Of a stretch of DNA of 64,000 nucleotides, positions 1-11,658 are shown one piece after another. The notes under the pieces were generated by a model. It ran no database searches. It was not told the DNA's origin and was given only the letters and a program-made list of their open reading frames with translations. How positions within the stretch are numbered: position 1 is the first letter of the stretch; each line of letters starts with the position of its first letter. This DNA is from Echiichthys vipera (lineage: Eukaryota > Chordata > Actinopteri > Perciformes > Trachinidae). Where the stretch lies: positions 3,689,466 to 3,753,465 of the forward strand of contig OY829660.1 of assembly GCA_963691815.1 (NCBI GenBank). The letters run 5' to 3'. The position numbers were made by a program, and so were the translations under genes.

Positions 1-80
1 AATTCTACGGTTGTGGCCCAGGGATTCAAACCAGCAGCCCTGTAGTCACACGGCTGCGTCCTCGCCGTATCAACCACCCA
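1..80 (-). repeat. Possible tRNA-like SINE head, cut by the window edge
   Basis: The reverse complement contains GGTTTGAATCCC, a B-box-like motif, near the start of the window. The rest of the element would lie outside, so this is tentative. Confidence 0.3.
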
Positions 81-1917
81 CACTGAGGAAGAACAGGCTG
101 CTTATTAGCAGAGTTCATAGCAGATAGACGCATTTTCCAATTACACTTTTAATTTTTTTTTGCCCCCTCTGCAGCACATACAGCACCCGTCTTCACACTT
201 AGTTAATTATCTTGGTTATTAGTTAATGAGCTGGTGATTAAGCTCCTCTCGCACTTCTCCGACAGCCCCATCCTTCCCTCGTTCACAGATATTTACTGAC
301 AGTGCTCTCCGCACCAGCTCGGCTCACGCTGGAAGTGTCACTGTGGATGCCACGTTAGAGGCAGTGCGCTTAAATCTGATGTGACATGTTGGCATGAAGA
401 GGGCTGCTGCTGTTACAGAGCTGCACCGATCAATTATTGTGGCAGAGCAATTTAGTTTGGAAGGAAGGAAGGAATAAGGAAGGAAATGGGGGGGTCTAAA
501 TAGCAGAAGGCACAGACATAGATGGATATTTGAGAAAAGTCATCATCTCCATCATCTCATCCTTCTTTTGATGACTTTACTGTGATGGTTGTGTTGGATC
601 AGGACCCAAATGCACGACTCGACTCTGGTTCAAGGTGCAACAAACGGTCTTTAATGTTCAAAAGGGTACAAGAATAGGTGCGAGGTGGAGGGGTGGTGGG
701 AGGTCCAAGGATCCTGATGTGGTAGGTGAAGTCACCGAGGAGTGCATGGATGCAGGTGGCGTGATGTGAGGTCCGCTGTAGGGGAAAGGTGATGCAGTGA
801 GAGAGCTCCGGGGAGCATTCTGTCTTCCTTCTTCCTAGTTCCCTCCCTTCCTAATCTCCCTGCCCTCTTCCCCTCTTTCTTTTCATGCTTCCCTTATACT
901 TCTTCACCTCCTCCTATCTGATCTTCCCCCCTGACTTTCTTTTAACTACGCAATTCCCACACTTCATACTTGTGTACAGACACTTAATTTCTCTACCTGA
1001 GCTCCCGGTTGAAGTTGGACAGCTAACTCAGTGGCACATGGGCAGGAGTTGTTGAAGCAGGAGGAGACAAGGCTCCCAGATGATCCAGTGATTCAAACTT
1101 TGTGGTTGGATATCTGGAGCACGCAGAACCATATATAAGATATCTGTGAACACACACACACACACACACACAGGCTAAACGCTGTGTTATTTATAGAAGT
1201 GCCAGGGTGACACAGTTATCCCACATGGCGAAGGAATTCCTCCTTCCTGATATCAGCACACACTTCAACTCAGCACTTCACACAGAGATAGCTGCTCGTG
1301 TGTGTGTGCGTGTGCGTCTGTGTGTTTGTGTGCTTAAGATATCTCAATTACCTCTGTTTAAACCAGTCTGATTGACTAGTTTATGAACTGTTACATTTAA
1401 ATGTGAGGGAAAACCAACCTATAACAGCATGTTTTGAACCCACACACGCGTTGTCTCAGCTGCTCCTGAGAGCAGGTTAAATTAATGGATCGCGTGAACC
1501 ATAATACACCTGTAGCCGTAGCTGCTGGCTGCCATATCTTCTAAACACACTACGAGGCATTAAAAAAAGCATCTTAATTTCATAAATTGGATAACAAAAT
1601 GAAATTAAAGAAACCCAACTGAAATGAGGTCAATAAATGGAAACAAAAGTCAGTATCTTGTTTAACCTCCGTCCATTTATGCATGCATGCAACGCGGTAT
1701 GGAGGTGACAAGGGATTTTATTTCACCCGATCCAGATTGACCCGTAGGTGGTCAGGCTGATTCATATTCAGAGAACAGGGTGACCGGACCATGACTTGTT
1801 TTGTAAAAACTTGCACCTGGTTTTTACAGCCTTCATCAATGCAGCTCAAATCAAATTTTAACAAACAGAGAACTCATGTGCAAAGGCGGATTAATGACGG
1901 GATTTTATTGACTTTAC
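81..1917. other. Intronic sequence without a recognised gene
   Basis: It holds a short (CA)n at 1149-1173, a TTAATTA-rich stretch at about 190-240 and a CT-rich run at 820-960. A segment at 590-720 (AGGACCCAAATGCACGACTC) looks repeat-like but was not assigned. No exon, tRNA or element with defined ends was seen. Confidence 0.5.
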
Positions 1918-1929
1918 TGAAAATTGTTG

Positions 1930-2486
1930 TCTCATCTCATCTCATCTTCGACCGCTTTCCGGGGTCGGGTCGCGGGGGCAGCAGCTTTAGCAAGGGACCC
2001 CAAACTTCCCTTTCCCGGGCCACATTAACCAGCTCTAACTGGGGGATCCTGAGGCGTTCCCAGGCCAGTGTGGAGATATAATCTCTCCACCTGGTCCTGG
2101 GTCTTCCCCGAGGCCTCCTCCCAGCTGGACTTGCCTGGAACACCTCCCTAGGGAGGCGCCCAGGGTTCATCCTTACCAGATGATCCTGAACCACCTCAAC
2201 TGGCTCCTTTCAACGCAAAGGAGCAGCGGCTCTACTCCGAGTTCCTCACGGATGCTGAACTTCTCACCCTATCTCTAAGGGAGACTCCAGCCCCCCTCCT
2301 GAGAAAACACATTTCAGCCGCTTGTACCCGCAACCTCGTTCTTTCTGTCCTGACCCAGCTTTCATGACCATAGATGAGGGTAGGAACGAAGATTGACCGG
2401 TAGATTGAGAGCGTTGCCTTCCTCAGCTCTCTTTTCGTCACAACAGTGCGGTAGAGCGACTGCAGCTCCGCCCCCGCTGCTCCGAT
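1930..2486 (-). mobile_element. 5'-truncated RTE/Rex3-like LINE with 12-bp target-site duplication
   Basis: On the minus strand the fragment encodes the C-terminal part of a fish non-LTR retrotransposon protein. Motifs are LSIYRSIFVPTLIYG, then after a frameshift near 2230 GRRPRGRPRTRWRDY and LLPPRPDPG, followed by a (GATGA)n tail at 1930-1947. The element is bounded by the same 12 bases, TGAAAATTGTTG, at 1918-1929 and 2487-2498, a clean target-site duplication that fixes both ends. It is truncated just upstream of the GAAGAELQSL stretch. It is a dead copy because most of the reverse transcriptase and the endonuclease are absent and the frame is broken. Confidence 0.87.
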
Positions 2487-3137
2487 TGAAAATTGTTGCT
2501 CTGTTAGTAAAAAAGACCAGATATATTTTACGTCACATTTGATCTTTTTTTGCATTTTTAACACCTTTTAGTGTATTTCAACAATGTCACACACAGTTAT
2601 GGCTCTAAATGCTTTGGGGAAAACACCAAACAGAGACACAAATCAGAGAAATCAAGATCTGATGAGTTAATCCAAGGTTGACCCAGAATATGAAAGAAAT
2701 TAGATTTAAACCTTAGAATTATTTCTACAAAGTTCGCCTCGCCCCACCATTAGCACTGCATACAACGAAATCTAAAGCTCTGTGATGTAATACTTCCCAA
2801 ATGCTGCGTGGAAGTCCTAGTTTTTAGATTTTTTTTACAGTATATACACAGCGTTCTGCTTTCGGTCTTTTTTAATAACGATATCTCGACTATAGTTGCC
2901 CATCCTTTGTACTGTTCAACCAGGAGAGTTTCAAGTCCATCCAAACCTTGAAATACTCACCCTGTCAGTGACCTAACGTTGTCGACAAGAATCGCAACCA
3001 GATTTTTCTTCTACCATCACTGTTTTACTGGCTGACTGACCACATCACATCAATCGGTCTGCTAAATCAAGTCAGTGAAGGTCTTCGACTGGGTACACCT
3101 AGTTGTGATTTCCAACAGACCAAAAACACTTGAGAAT

Positions 3138-3138
<1 letters not shown>

Positions 3139-3213
<75 letters not shown>
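3139..3213 (+). repeat. (CA)n microsatellite
   Basis: CA array of about 37 units with one CG interruption near 3162. Confidence 0.97.
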
Positions 3214-3214
<1 letters not shown>

Positions 3215-3706
3215 TTGGTGTATTCACGGGACAGGACTCCTGACTGTTCTTGGGACCGACACAGTGTTTGGCTGCAGGGTTTCTGGCGATACTGTGGTCA
3301 CTGGCGGAGAATGAAACATGTGACTCAGCCACTCATCAGAGCTGACTCTCTGTTCTCCCAGCAGCCTCGGGGGGGCAACACATCTAACAGCCAAGACCTG
3401 AATAACATACCTCCAAAAATTTACTCTGCTATGTAAAAGGCATAATTTCTTTGTTCTTCATGGAATCAATACAAATGTGCCAAAATGTGTCTTGAGACAG
3501 GAGAAAGTTGAACATTTATTTATTTGTGATTTGTTACATTATTTAACAGGGACAGTGGAGGGTCATTGTCCAAGAGTCAGCTCGCTAGCTAAATTGAGTA
3601 AGCCAGTCAGAGATACAAGACATTTTAAAAGGGTATATGGACTTGTACTTATATGGCACCTTTCTCAAGGCACTTTTACAATACTACAATAAAAGCTACC
3701 CCACAT

Positions 3707-4065
3707 GAAGAAGAAGAAGAAGAAGAAGAAGAATTACTTTATTAATCCCACTAGGGGAAATTGGATTTTTTCACTCTTATTATTATACGTGTTACACACA
3801 CAGACCCGAAATACACACATGCACAAACAGGGCCTATACATGCAAGTAAGGAGAGATGTTAGAGCGAGGGGGCTGCCAGTGACCAGCGCCCCGAGCAGTT
3901 GGGGGTTCGGTGCCTTGCTCAACAGCACCTCGGAAGTGCCCAGGAGATGAACTGGCACCTCTCCAGCCACCAGTCCACACTCCATACATGGTCCACACGG
4001 GGACTTGAACCAGCGACCCTACGGTTCCCAGCCAAGTCACCTATGGACTGAGCTACTTCCGCCCC
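3707..4065 (-). mobile_element. tRNA-derived SINE (family 1)
   Basis: The minus strand begins GGGGCGGAAGTAGCTCAGTC with an A-box-like TAGCTCAGTCC and a B-box GGTTCAAGTCC, followed by a conserved body and a (CTT)n tail (GAAGAA on the plus strand). It is near-identical to 6474-6834. Confidence 0.85.
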
Positions 4066-4235
4066 GAAGCAGTTGGTGATAACTTGTGCTACAAGCTAAT
4101 TTGTCTTGGCATGCAAATAAATGATGGCATCGTCCACATATATTTGAGTTTTTACATCAGGGCATACAGTGGGCACGTTGTTAACATTCAAGTTTTAAAG
4201 TAAGGGTCCCAGAATAGATCCCTGGGGCACAACTA
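4065..4235 (-). pseudogene. LINE reverse transcriptase remnant (VPQGSILGP and YVDD motifs)
   Basis: Reading the minus strand from 4235 gives V-V-P-Q-G-S-I-L-G-P-L-L, the conserved RT motif of non-LTR retrotransposons. After a frame change it gives Q-I-Y-V-D-D-A-I-I-Y, the catalytic YxDD box, about 80 bases later. Stops and frameshifts make it a pseudogene. It abuts the SINE at 3707-4065. The flanking part to about 4400 may belong to the same element but shows no clear motif. Confidence 0.65.
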
Positions 4236-4794
4236 AGGAACAGTCAATTTGTGTTGAGAGCTTCCAATCCCTCTGCCTTTCTTCTGCATTGTCAAAAAGG
4301 ACTCCATCCACTTCATAGCTTTTTCACGAACATTGAAACGTGAACATTTAGACAGAAGGATGTAATGATTCCTAGTATTATCTGGTGTTATTTGCATGGA
4401 TTTCAAAGTGCTCCACATATAGGCAAATAAAACATTAGAATGACATTTAAAACCAATAAACAATAACAACCATAATAAAATCAATGGAATAGTATCCCAC
4501 CACAACGGAAGAAGTCAAAATAAGACTGAAGCGCGTTTGTTTCACTGCTGCCTTGTTGGGTTAACTCGTTAGCTTTTGTTCCGGTTTCAGTAAACTAGTT
4601 TATTTTTCATTCTCGGCCCCAGTTTAGTCGGGCCAGCCTCACCAGTCTTTAGTATCCAGGTCAGAACATGGTGGATTGTATTTTCCAAAATGAGAAATTG
4701 CACACGGTTCACGCCTTCTGCTGACATGCTTGTCTTTCTGCACCCGACCATGTGTGCACTGCAGAGAGGACCAGTTGTCCGTTGGCATGGTGAA

Positions 4795-4810
4795 AGTGTG
4801 TGTGTGTCAG

Positions 4811-4844
<34 letters not shown>
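4795..4844 (+). repeat. (TG)n microsatellite, imperfect
   Basis: TG array with GTCAGTGTT interruption in the first third. Confidence 0.93.
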
Positions 4845-4846
<2 letters not shown>

Positions 4847-4983
4847 GCCACAACACAGCTTTCTGCTGCTCTTTTTTGATATTATAGTTTGAATAAAAGA
4901 CAACATTTTCTGTCGGTTACATTTGTCAACTTGGAGTGATCTCTTACATCATCACATCAGATGTTTTTGGAATGGACTATAAA

Positions 4984-5071
4984 AGGGCTCCCATGTTCTG
5001 GTAAAAATACAAAATACATGCATGAACCTAAAAAAGAGTATAATAGCACCCTTTTAAAATCTGAGATGATA
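4984..5071 (+). repeat. Direct repeat, first copy, flanking the LINE fragment
   Basis: It matches 5391-5484 almost base for base (GTAAAAATACAAAATACATG shared, then TATAATAGCACCCTTTT), differing by a few substitutions and an A-run length change. Confidence 0.85.
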
Positions 5072-5400
5072 GCTTTCATAACCACAGGTGAGGGTAGGAA
5101 CGGAGATTGACCGGTAGATCGAGAGCTTTGCCTTCCTCAGCTCTTTTTTTGTCACAACGGTGCGTTAGAGCGACTGCAGCTCCGCCCCCGCTGCTCCGAT
5201 TCTCCGGCCAAACTCACGCTCCATCGTCCCCTCACTCGTGAACAAGATCCCGAGGTACTTGAACTCCTTCACTTGGGGTAAGGACGCATTCCCTACCTGG
5301 AGTAAGCAATCCAACGGTTTCCTGCTGTGAGCCATGGCCTCAGATTTAGAGGTGCTGATCTTCATCCCAGCCGTTTCACACTCAGCTGCGAGGGCTCCAA
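5072..5400 (-). mobile_element. Internal fragment of an RTE/Rex3-like LINE
   Basis: The minus strand encodes STSKSEAM, LPQVKEFKYLGILFTSEG and GRRIGAAGAELQSL, the region just after the reverse transcriptase core in this LINE family. It overlaps in content with the start of the copy at 1930-2486. Neither the 3' tail nor the 5' end is present. It lies between two copies of an approx. 90-bp unique-looking sequence (see the direct repeat entries). Confidence 0.8.
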
Positions 5401-5484
5401 TGCTCTAGTAAAAATACAAAATACATGCATGAACCTAAAAAAAAAAAAGCAGTATAATAGCACCCTTTTCAAATCTGAGATGAT
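5391..5484 (+). repeat. Direct repeat, second copy, flanking the LINE fragment
   Basis: This partner of 4984-5071 has a longer A-run. The shared AGGGCTCC at its left edge is also LINE-derived, suggesting a junction formed at short homology. Confidence 0.85.
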
Positions 5485-6473
5485 ATCTGGCGTCATATCA
5501 CGTCATCTACATAATATCGATATAATTGCCCAGTCCTTACAGCTGAAAGTGTAACAGCTGAATTCACAAGTTAATGGGTCAGTTTATGTAAATTACAATA
5601 AACAACATAATTAACCTTATGATATATTTTTATCGAGATTGTCTTGAATTTGTTTTCCTAGGTATTCAGATATTTGCGTGGGAGATTGAAGCTTGGGGAT
5701 AAAACTCCGCGGCATCATCTCTTTTCAGAAGGCGTAACCCTTTCCACGAATAATTCATAGACTGCACTGACAAGTTCTAAGAAAGGACTTCTTCTTCCTC
5801 ATAGTTTTAATGAAAACTGTTCACAGCGAGGTAGGGATTCTTTGTTCAGTCAGGGTTCTCCCCTGTTAATGGAAAAAATGGTTCTGCACCGCCATAATCG
5901 TATATCAGGGCTTTCATAATTATTCCCAGATGGTGTTTTTAAGGGAAGATTTTTCTGGTACTTTCAAAGCTGCACGTTGCACGGAAAATTCCTTAATTCA
6001 TTCACGTACAGGTTTAGCAGACACACATGCCCTCTGGTTAAATAAGAGTTAAAGGGTTGAGACATGTATAGTTAATAGGTGCATTTATTGCTGACACCAG
6101 AACATTGTTGACCATTTAAGATAACCATGTAGAGCTGGTACATCTCGAGGGGTCTTTAACTGCAGCCCTCGTGCACTTTGTTGATTTTTCTCCCCCCATA
6201 GGAAACATGCATATCAGTGTATCATAATTAACTGTGCGCTAATTCCCTCTCTGGTGGCCTCAGTGTGCGCTATATAGGTTACGCTGTGACCCGGAGCCAT
6301 GATCAGCTATTTCAAATTCATATTTTTAATTAAAGCTGCCTGAGTTGGTGCTGCGGTTGATGTGCCACTGCTTGCAGAGATGTTTAATGGCCACAAATCT
6401 CCATGGAGAGCAATTATGCAGCCACTACTGGGCATCACCATGTCAACAATGTCACAGAGACACGTCCATATGC
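5485..6473. other. Intronic sequence, no repeat recognised
   Basis: AT-rich, few simple repeats. 6030-6440 has a look (AT-rich, low repeat content) that could suit a conserved non-coding element. No gene was seen. Confidence 0.4.
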
Positions 6474-6834
6474 GGGGGCGGAAGTAGCTCAGTCCATAGG
6501 TGACTTGGCTGGGAACCGTAGGGTCGCTGGTTCAAGTCCCCCGTGTGGACCATGTATGGAGTGTGGACTGGTGGCTGGAGAGGTGCCAGTTCATCTCCTG
6601 GGCACTTCCGAGGTGCTGTTGAGCAAGGCACCGAACCCCCAACTGCTCGGGGCGCTGGTCACTGGCAGCCCCCTCGCTCTAACATCTCTCCTTACTTGCA
6701 TGTATAGGCCCTGTTTGTGCATGTGTGTATTTCGGGTCTGTGTGTGTAACACATATAATAATAAGAGTGAAAAAATCCAATTTCCCCGTGTGGGATTAAT
6801 AAAGTAATTCTTCTTCTTCTTCTTCTTCTTCTTC
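6474..6834 (+). mobile_element. tRNA-derived SINE (family 1), full length
   Basis: The tRNA-like head has both polymerase III promoter boxes (TAGCTCAGTCCATAGG and GGTTCAAGTCC). The body ends AATAAAGTAATTC with a (TTC)n tail to about 6834. This is the best-preserved copy in the window. It is not a functional tRNA: the cloverleaf is not closed and the sequence continues into the SINE body. Confidence 0.88.
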
Positions 6835-7746
6835 TATATTTGACTTGCAGTTTAGACTAAATGATCTCTAAATGTTCTTACATAACCCAAACAATCTGGA
6901 ACATTCCTGCTCTTTTTCAATGAAATCCAAGTGGATTCCAAGGCAGCGCTGCAGGGCTATCTTTAGACCATCGCATTATGTTCCAAGCATACTTTAGTAT
7001 TTAAGGAATGCTTTTTTTCCCATTACAGGGTAGCCATTTTTGGACTAGGGTCAGCTAGTTTATAGCCTGCCGTGAGAGTCTCTCCTGCCTGTAACAACAC
7101 TGAGCTGACTTTAGCAGGTACAGCTTCTACTGCAGAACCTAAACCTCAACCAGTAAAAACGATGCAGGAGGGGTTCACGGTTGGGTACATGTGCTGACAG
7201 ACCTTCTCTAAACATATGTAGTTCTTAAAACCTACATCAATAAATGTTTTTTTACACTCACTTTGGATCAAATGACACTTTGTAATGTAAAAGGGGTCCT
7301 TTGTAATAAACCAATGGCAAATAATCGATAACCCTTTCTCAGACTTGAAGATCTGATTATTACTTCAGCACCTGTCCAGTGAAAAGATTTTTATTTCAGT
7401 CGGCCTTGCAACCTTCTGTTTCATTTATACCCGGGGAGTCTGGTCCGTTGTCTGGGAGTGTTTTTTCCCAGAGTCTGGTGGAAATTGTATTTGATGTGTT
7501 GTTGTTGTTGCGTTCCCTCTGAACACAGAAGTCATTCCAGCATTCAGCCGTGCAAACAGCTCATACGAACAACCTCTTATCTCTTTCCAGTTAACTTTAA
7601 AGACACAAAATAAAGGATATTAATAAATGCTAAAGAAAACAAATGATAATAAAAAAAAACTTTGTGCATTCACAGAATATAGTAGGAAGTATTTTAACAG
7701 GGTCCGAGTTAATCAAGTGTAGTCAAAGACAATGAAACATGATCTT

Positions 7747-8095
7747 TCAATACAATTTTATTTATAGTGTCAAATTATAAGTTGTCTTGGGATACTTTTC
7801 CATATAGAATAGATCTAGACCAGGGCTGCCCAACCCTGCTCCTGGAGGGCCACTGTCCTGCATGTCTTAGGTTTCTCTCTGCTCCAACACACCTGAATCT
7901 AATGATGAGCTCGTTATCAAGCAGCCGAAGCTCGTCACAGGTTTGAAAATCGTTAGACTCAAGCGTGTTAGAGCAGGGAGGAACCTAAAACATGCAGGAC
8001 AGTGGCCCTCCAGGAGCAGGGTTGGGCAGCCCTGATCTAGACCATATTTGTTGATTTACAGACCCAACAAATTCCCCCACAAGCATACTGCAAGG
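7747..8095 (-). repeat. LINE/SINE 3'-tail repeat, split by a MITE
   Basis: On the minus strand the ends read as the fish tail ...GACACTATAAATAAAATTG, also found at 46730-46941. The two halves are 7747-7820 and 8043-8095, with the hAT-type MITE between them. Removing the MITE restores the continuity seen in the other copy. Confidence 0.65.
7821..8034. mobile_element. hAT-type MITE, 214 bp, with 8-bp target-site duplication
   Basis: The element starts CAGGGCTGCCCAACCCTG and ends with its exact reverse complement. The inverted repeat is perfect for about 44 bp and continues imperfectly to about 80 bp, leaving a short loop. ATCTAGAC occurs on both sides (7813-7820 and 8035-8042), an 8-bp duplication typical of hAT transposons. 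No coding capacity exists. Confidence 0.92.
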
Positions 8096-9792
8096 TATAT
8101 ATGCATCATCTTAACTTACCTTAGAAATGGTTTCATGAATATGTAAAACTTAAAAAGAACACCAGTTGTACTGTACTCTTTCTTAATATAATTAAATATT
8201 TCATTAATATGTTTGGGCTGTAACATTTTACACTTCACCACATTAAACCCTGTCCCCCTAAAAAATGACTTTATACACTACTGTGTAAATAGTTTTTGCC
8301 GCAAGCCTTCGAGAGGAAACTTAATTTCCTTCTGCAAACCTGTTCCCTGGCAGTGTGTCTTCCACTCCAAGCTTTTTTTTGAACCGCCCAAGGATCCAAT
8401 GATCTTCGTCTTTCCTCTCCGTGGAGGGTGGAGTCACAGCGTTCACCTGTCCTAGAACAAATGAATGACCACACCATCCTCTAATCACCTCTTTCATAAA
8501 TTGGGACCAGGAATCATATACTGCACCCTCTTATGGAAAGTAAATAGCTCATTGTGCCTTGCATTGTCCTAAAATCAATTCACGACAGCGGCTGTTTAAT
8601 AGAGAAAACTGCTGTGTGAAAGGATGGTGTCATCAGCGAAGAGGGAGTGAACAATGGACACGGAGGGGTCCAGGTTCTCTGGACTTTGTTTTCCAGCTGG
8701 AAGTGCTTTTACACAGGGCTTGTTTATGTAATGAGATCAGTCATTTCTCCTTCTGCAGAGACTTGTTGACTTTGTTGGATGTAGTAGTATTGCTTAGTGG
8801 CTGTTACTGTTACTAGCCCAAGAGGTGATCTAGCCTATATGTTCCCACCTGGACTCGTTCCACTTCACCCGTGTTATGTTTATGAGAGCGCTTTTCAACA
8901 TCTCACCGTGAGTTGTTAAATGAAGGAAAATGACATCAAACATACATTTTATTAATATTAAACAATGTTTGAAAAGACACGATAGCAGACCGTTCATTCC
9001 AAAAAACAACATATTACTACTCCAAACCTTACCCATAGTTTCCATCCTCCATGTTCCACATGATTTCACATACAGTGTTACTTATGGCTGTTTCAGCGGC
9101 CCAGCCTCCTTGTGAGGAACTTCACATTTCACAGGTCTGTGCTCACTACTCCTCACAGCTACGTGGAACCGTAAAAGCACACAGCTATAACCTGAGCGAG
9201 GCGTCCTTAGTAGAGTAGGAGAACCAGCTGCTTGGCTTCTGTTTGCCTTTCTCCTCTTTGAAGAGTCACATGTGGCTTGTTGACTCAGTGATGTCAGTCA
9301 TTCAGCCACTTGTAGAGCTTCTATATGACAGGGAAGACAAATGTCTGCTTTAGTTTGGTGGGTTTATTTGACCCTTTATTCTCTGTTAAGATGCAGCTGA
9401 TGGAAAACCTTCTAATCTTCTTTATTAAGCATGCAAAAATATCCCATTACGATTATTTTTACAGTAAAATCACGATTCTATCACATTTTTTTAATATATA
9501 TATTGATTTTGAATTATTTTGCAAGTTACTGAACAGTGCAACCAAAGTATTTCCCTATTTAAGAATAAAGAGAAAACATGTTACAGAGCATTTGGGCCAA
9601 AGAACCTTTTTGAACAGATTTTAATCAGTTTTTGCAATTTTGCCACCTTGTGCCAGGTACAATGGACATTTAACAAACAGCTGCTGGCTGTGGTGTGACT
9701 GCTCTCCTCGCCGGTTCACTCTCAGCAGACTGTGTAGGATGCTGTCTCTTTAGGTGGTTTCAAAGGTGCGTAGTGTTACCGTCTGTTCCAAC
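8096..9792. other. Intronic sequence without recognised elements
   Basis: No exon, SINE or inverted repeat could be supported here. The open frames in it are short and lack any motif. Confidence 0.5.
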
Positions 9793-10080
9793 GGTTCGGG
9801 CAGAAGGCGGCCTCTGTGAAGTGACGGCGCTGCCTCCTTGTCAAACACATCATGAGTCTGTGGTTGCACGGGACATTTAACAATTTTTAGGCGCATATTT
9901 TTCAGCTCGTTCCACACGTTCTATGAAAAAGTGTGGACAGAGTGTTGATGTGACGGGACAGTCTGACGCTCGCGTGCTGTTAGGAGACGATAGTTTCATT
10001 TACTTTTTTTAGCAATAACTTCCCTCTACTCTATGAATCAACCATGATGGGGGATGAGAAACCCTCGTCACTGCCTGGAC
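9793..10080 (+). repeat. Unnamed dispersed repeat, copy 1
   Basis: It shares GGGCAGAAGGCGGCC, GTGGTTGCACGGGACATTTA and GTGACGGGACAGTCTGACGC with 25543-25760. The right end is extended compared with copy 2. No terminal inverted repeats or coding motif were seen, so the class is unknown. Confidence 0.75.
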
Positions 10081-11044
10081 TTCTCTATGAGTGGTTGATC
10101 GGCGTGTCTGTAGGGCCGTGCATGAGGCGGACTAACCAAAAGTTTGATTTGGCAGAGGGAAAAAAAAACCTGATGCATCTGTGCAGAGCGGAGAACAGCA
10201 GTGGACAGAAAGTCATACTGACGATACGACGATCTCTCTGCTGTGGCAGATCGTCAACACGTTTTAATCCTTCTCCATCTAATATCCTCATATCGCCCAG
10301 CCCTAAATGCAACCTTTTAAAGGGTCTTTAAAGGGTCTTTAAAGGCTCTTTGCTTTCTATGATTGTTGTATTTGTGGGGAAACCCTGCACAGTTTTTGCA
10401 CAAAATTCTGCATTGCTGATATTTCTGATGTCTGATAGAGATTAATGATGTTATCTCTCCCCCATAGAGGGCTCAGCATCACTTCTGCACATGCTGGATG
10501 TCTCATCTCGCAATGAAACTCCTCTTTTGTTAATGTCATCACAAAAAAACTGCCAGCCGCACATAGTTTCTAACAGCTTTCTCTTCTCTCCTGGAGCTTT
10601 GCTGCTCAGCTCTTTTCCAGCCTGTCTCTCAGTCTGTGATTGATGCCTGACAGAGAAGCCAGACTGCACTGCTCCGCGAGCTGCTATTGATTCTTTTTGA
10701 CTTAGGCCATAATGAAGTATTGGTCAGCCTCAGCGAGTGTCAGCAGTGCTTAGCAAAGCAGCAGGTGAGAAGAGCCTTGAGACACTAGACTTAATTACAA
10801 CGGATCCTTGTGCATTCAGCTCCTCTTTGAGCCGCACTGATGGCATTAGCGCGGAGTGGTGGTGGACAACAGGAAGCTGTGTTCTGCAGTTACCAATCAA
10901 ATGAGATAATAAATGATAAGTCTTTAAGTATTGCAGGGGGTAAATTTATATGTTCAGCAGAGGAAGAAGATCTGTTACTTACCAAGTTAAAGTGCTGCAT
11001 TCTGAATCTCACTGATTGCAAAATTACTTTGCTTTATAGCCTAA

Positions 11045-11658
11045 GGGCGCACTCACACTGTCCTCTGCACCGCGCCCCGGGCTTTAGGGTACTTGTCCCC
11101 CCTCCCTCTCCCCCCGCGCCCCAGGCCCGTTTGTACACTGCCTGGGCCTCGCGCAAATGCTTCTTGCTGTCCATACGTCATCACGCCGTAACACTTCACA
11201 CGCATTGAGACGTCATCGCGATGCGTCGCTTTGTTTCCAAATCTTTCCGTAGACCTCGGAGTTTTTGTGCGTCTTGTCGACGGTTTTTGAATATTTTCAT
11301 CGACCAAATCTGCAGTAAACACTCCACCTCCACATCACACCAACGTGAACCTTTCGCCGCCATTGTTGTTGTTGTTAAATGTCCGCGCATGGTCCCTCCT
11401 TCTATTTTCTATGTCCGAACAGGCGCACATATATGACGTCAGAACCGCCGTAGGCCTCGTGCTCGTACACGTGCGCACGCTCGTGCTCGTACATGTGCAA
11501 ACGCGCTCTACAAAAGCCCACCTCTCTCAGACGGGCCGTAGACGACCAGCTGGCCGCAGCTTTGCGCGGAGCGGGTGCACTCACACTAGTCAAACGCACT
11601 AGGCTTTAGCCACAAAACCTGTGTTGGCCCGGTGCGGAAGGACAGTGTGAGTGCGCCC
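11045..11658 (-). mobile_element. PIF/Harbinger-like MITE, copy A (614 bp)
   Basis: Both ends carry the inverted repeat GGGCGCACTCACACTGTCC. The flanks are TAA and TTA. The minus strand carries a reading frame starting ATGGCGGCG (MAAKGSRWC, then LLQIWS), a Myb/SANT-like start that here runs on into the sequence because the usual stop is changed. It is one of six related copies and has no transposase gene. Confidence 0.85.

Noticed and set aside
6474..6550. A tRNA gene (A-box and B-box present)
   Set aside because: The sequence continues into a conserved SINE body with copies at 3707, 43852 and 56757, and no proper cloverleaf with matching acceptor arms was seen.
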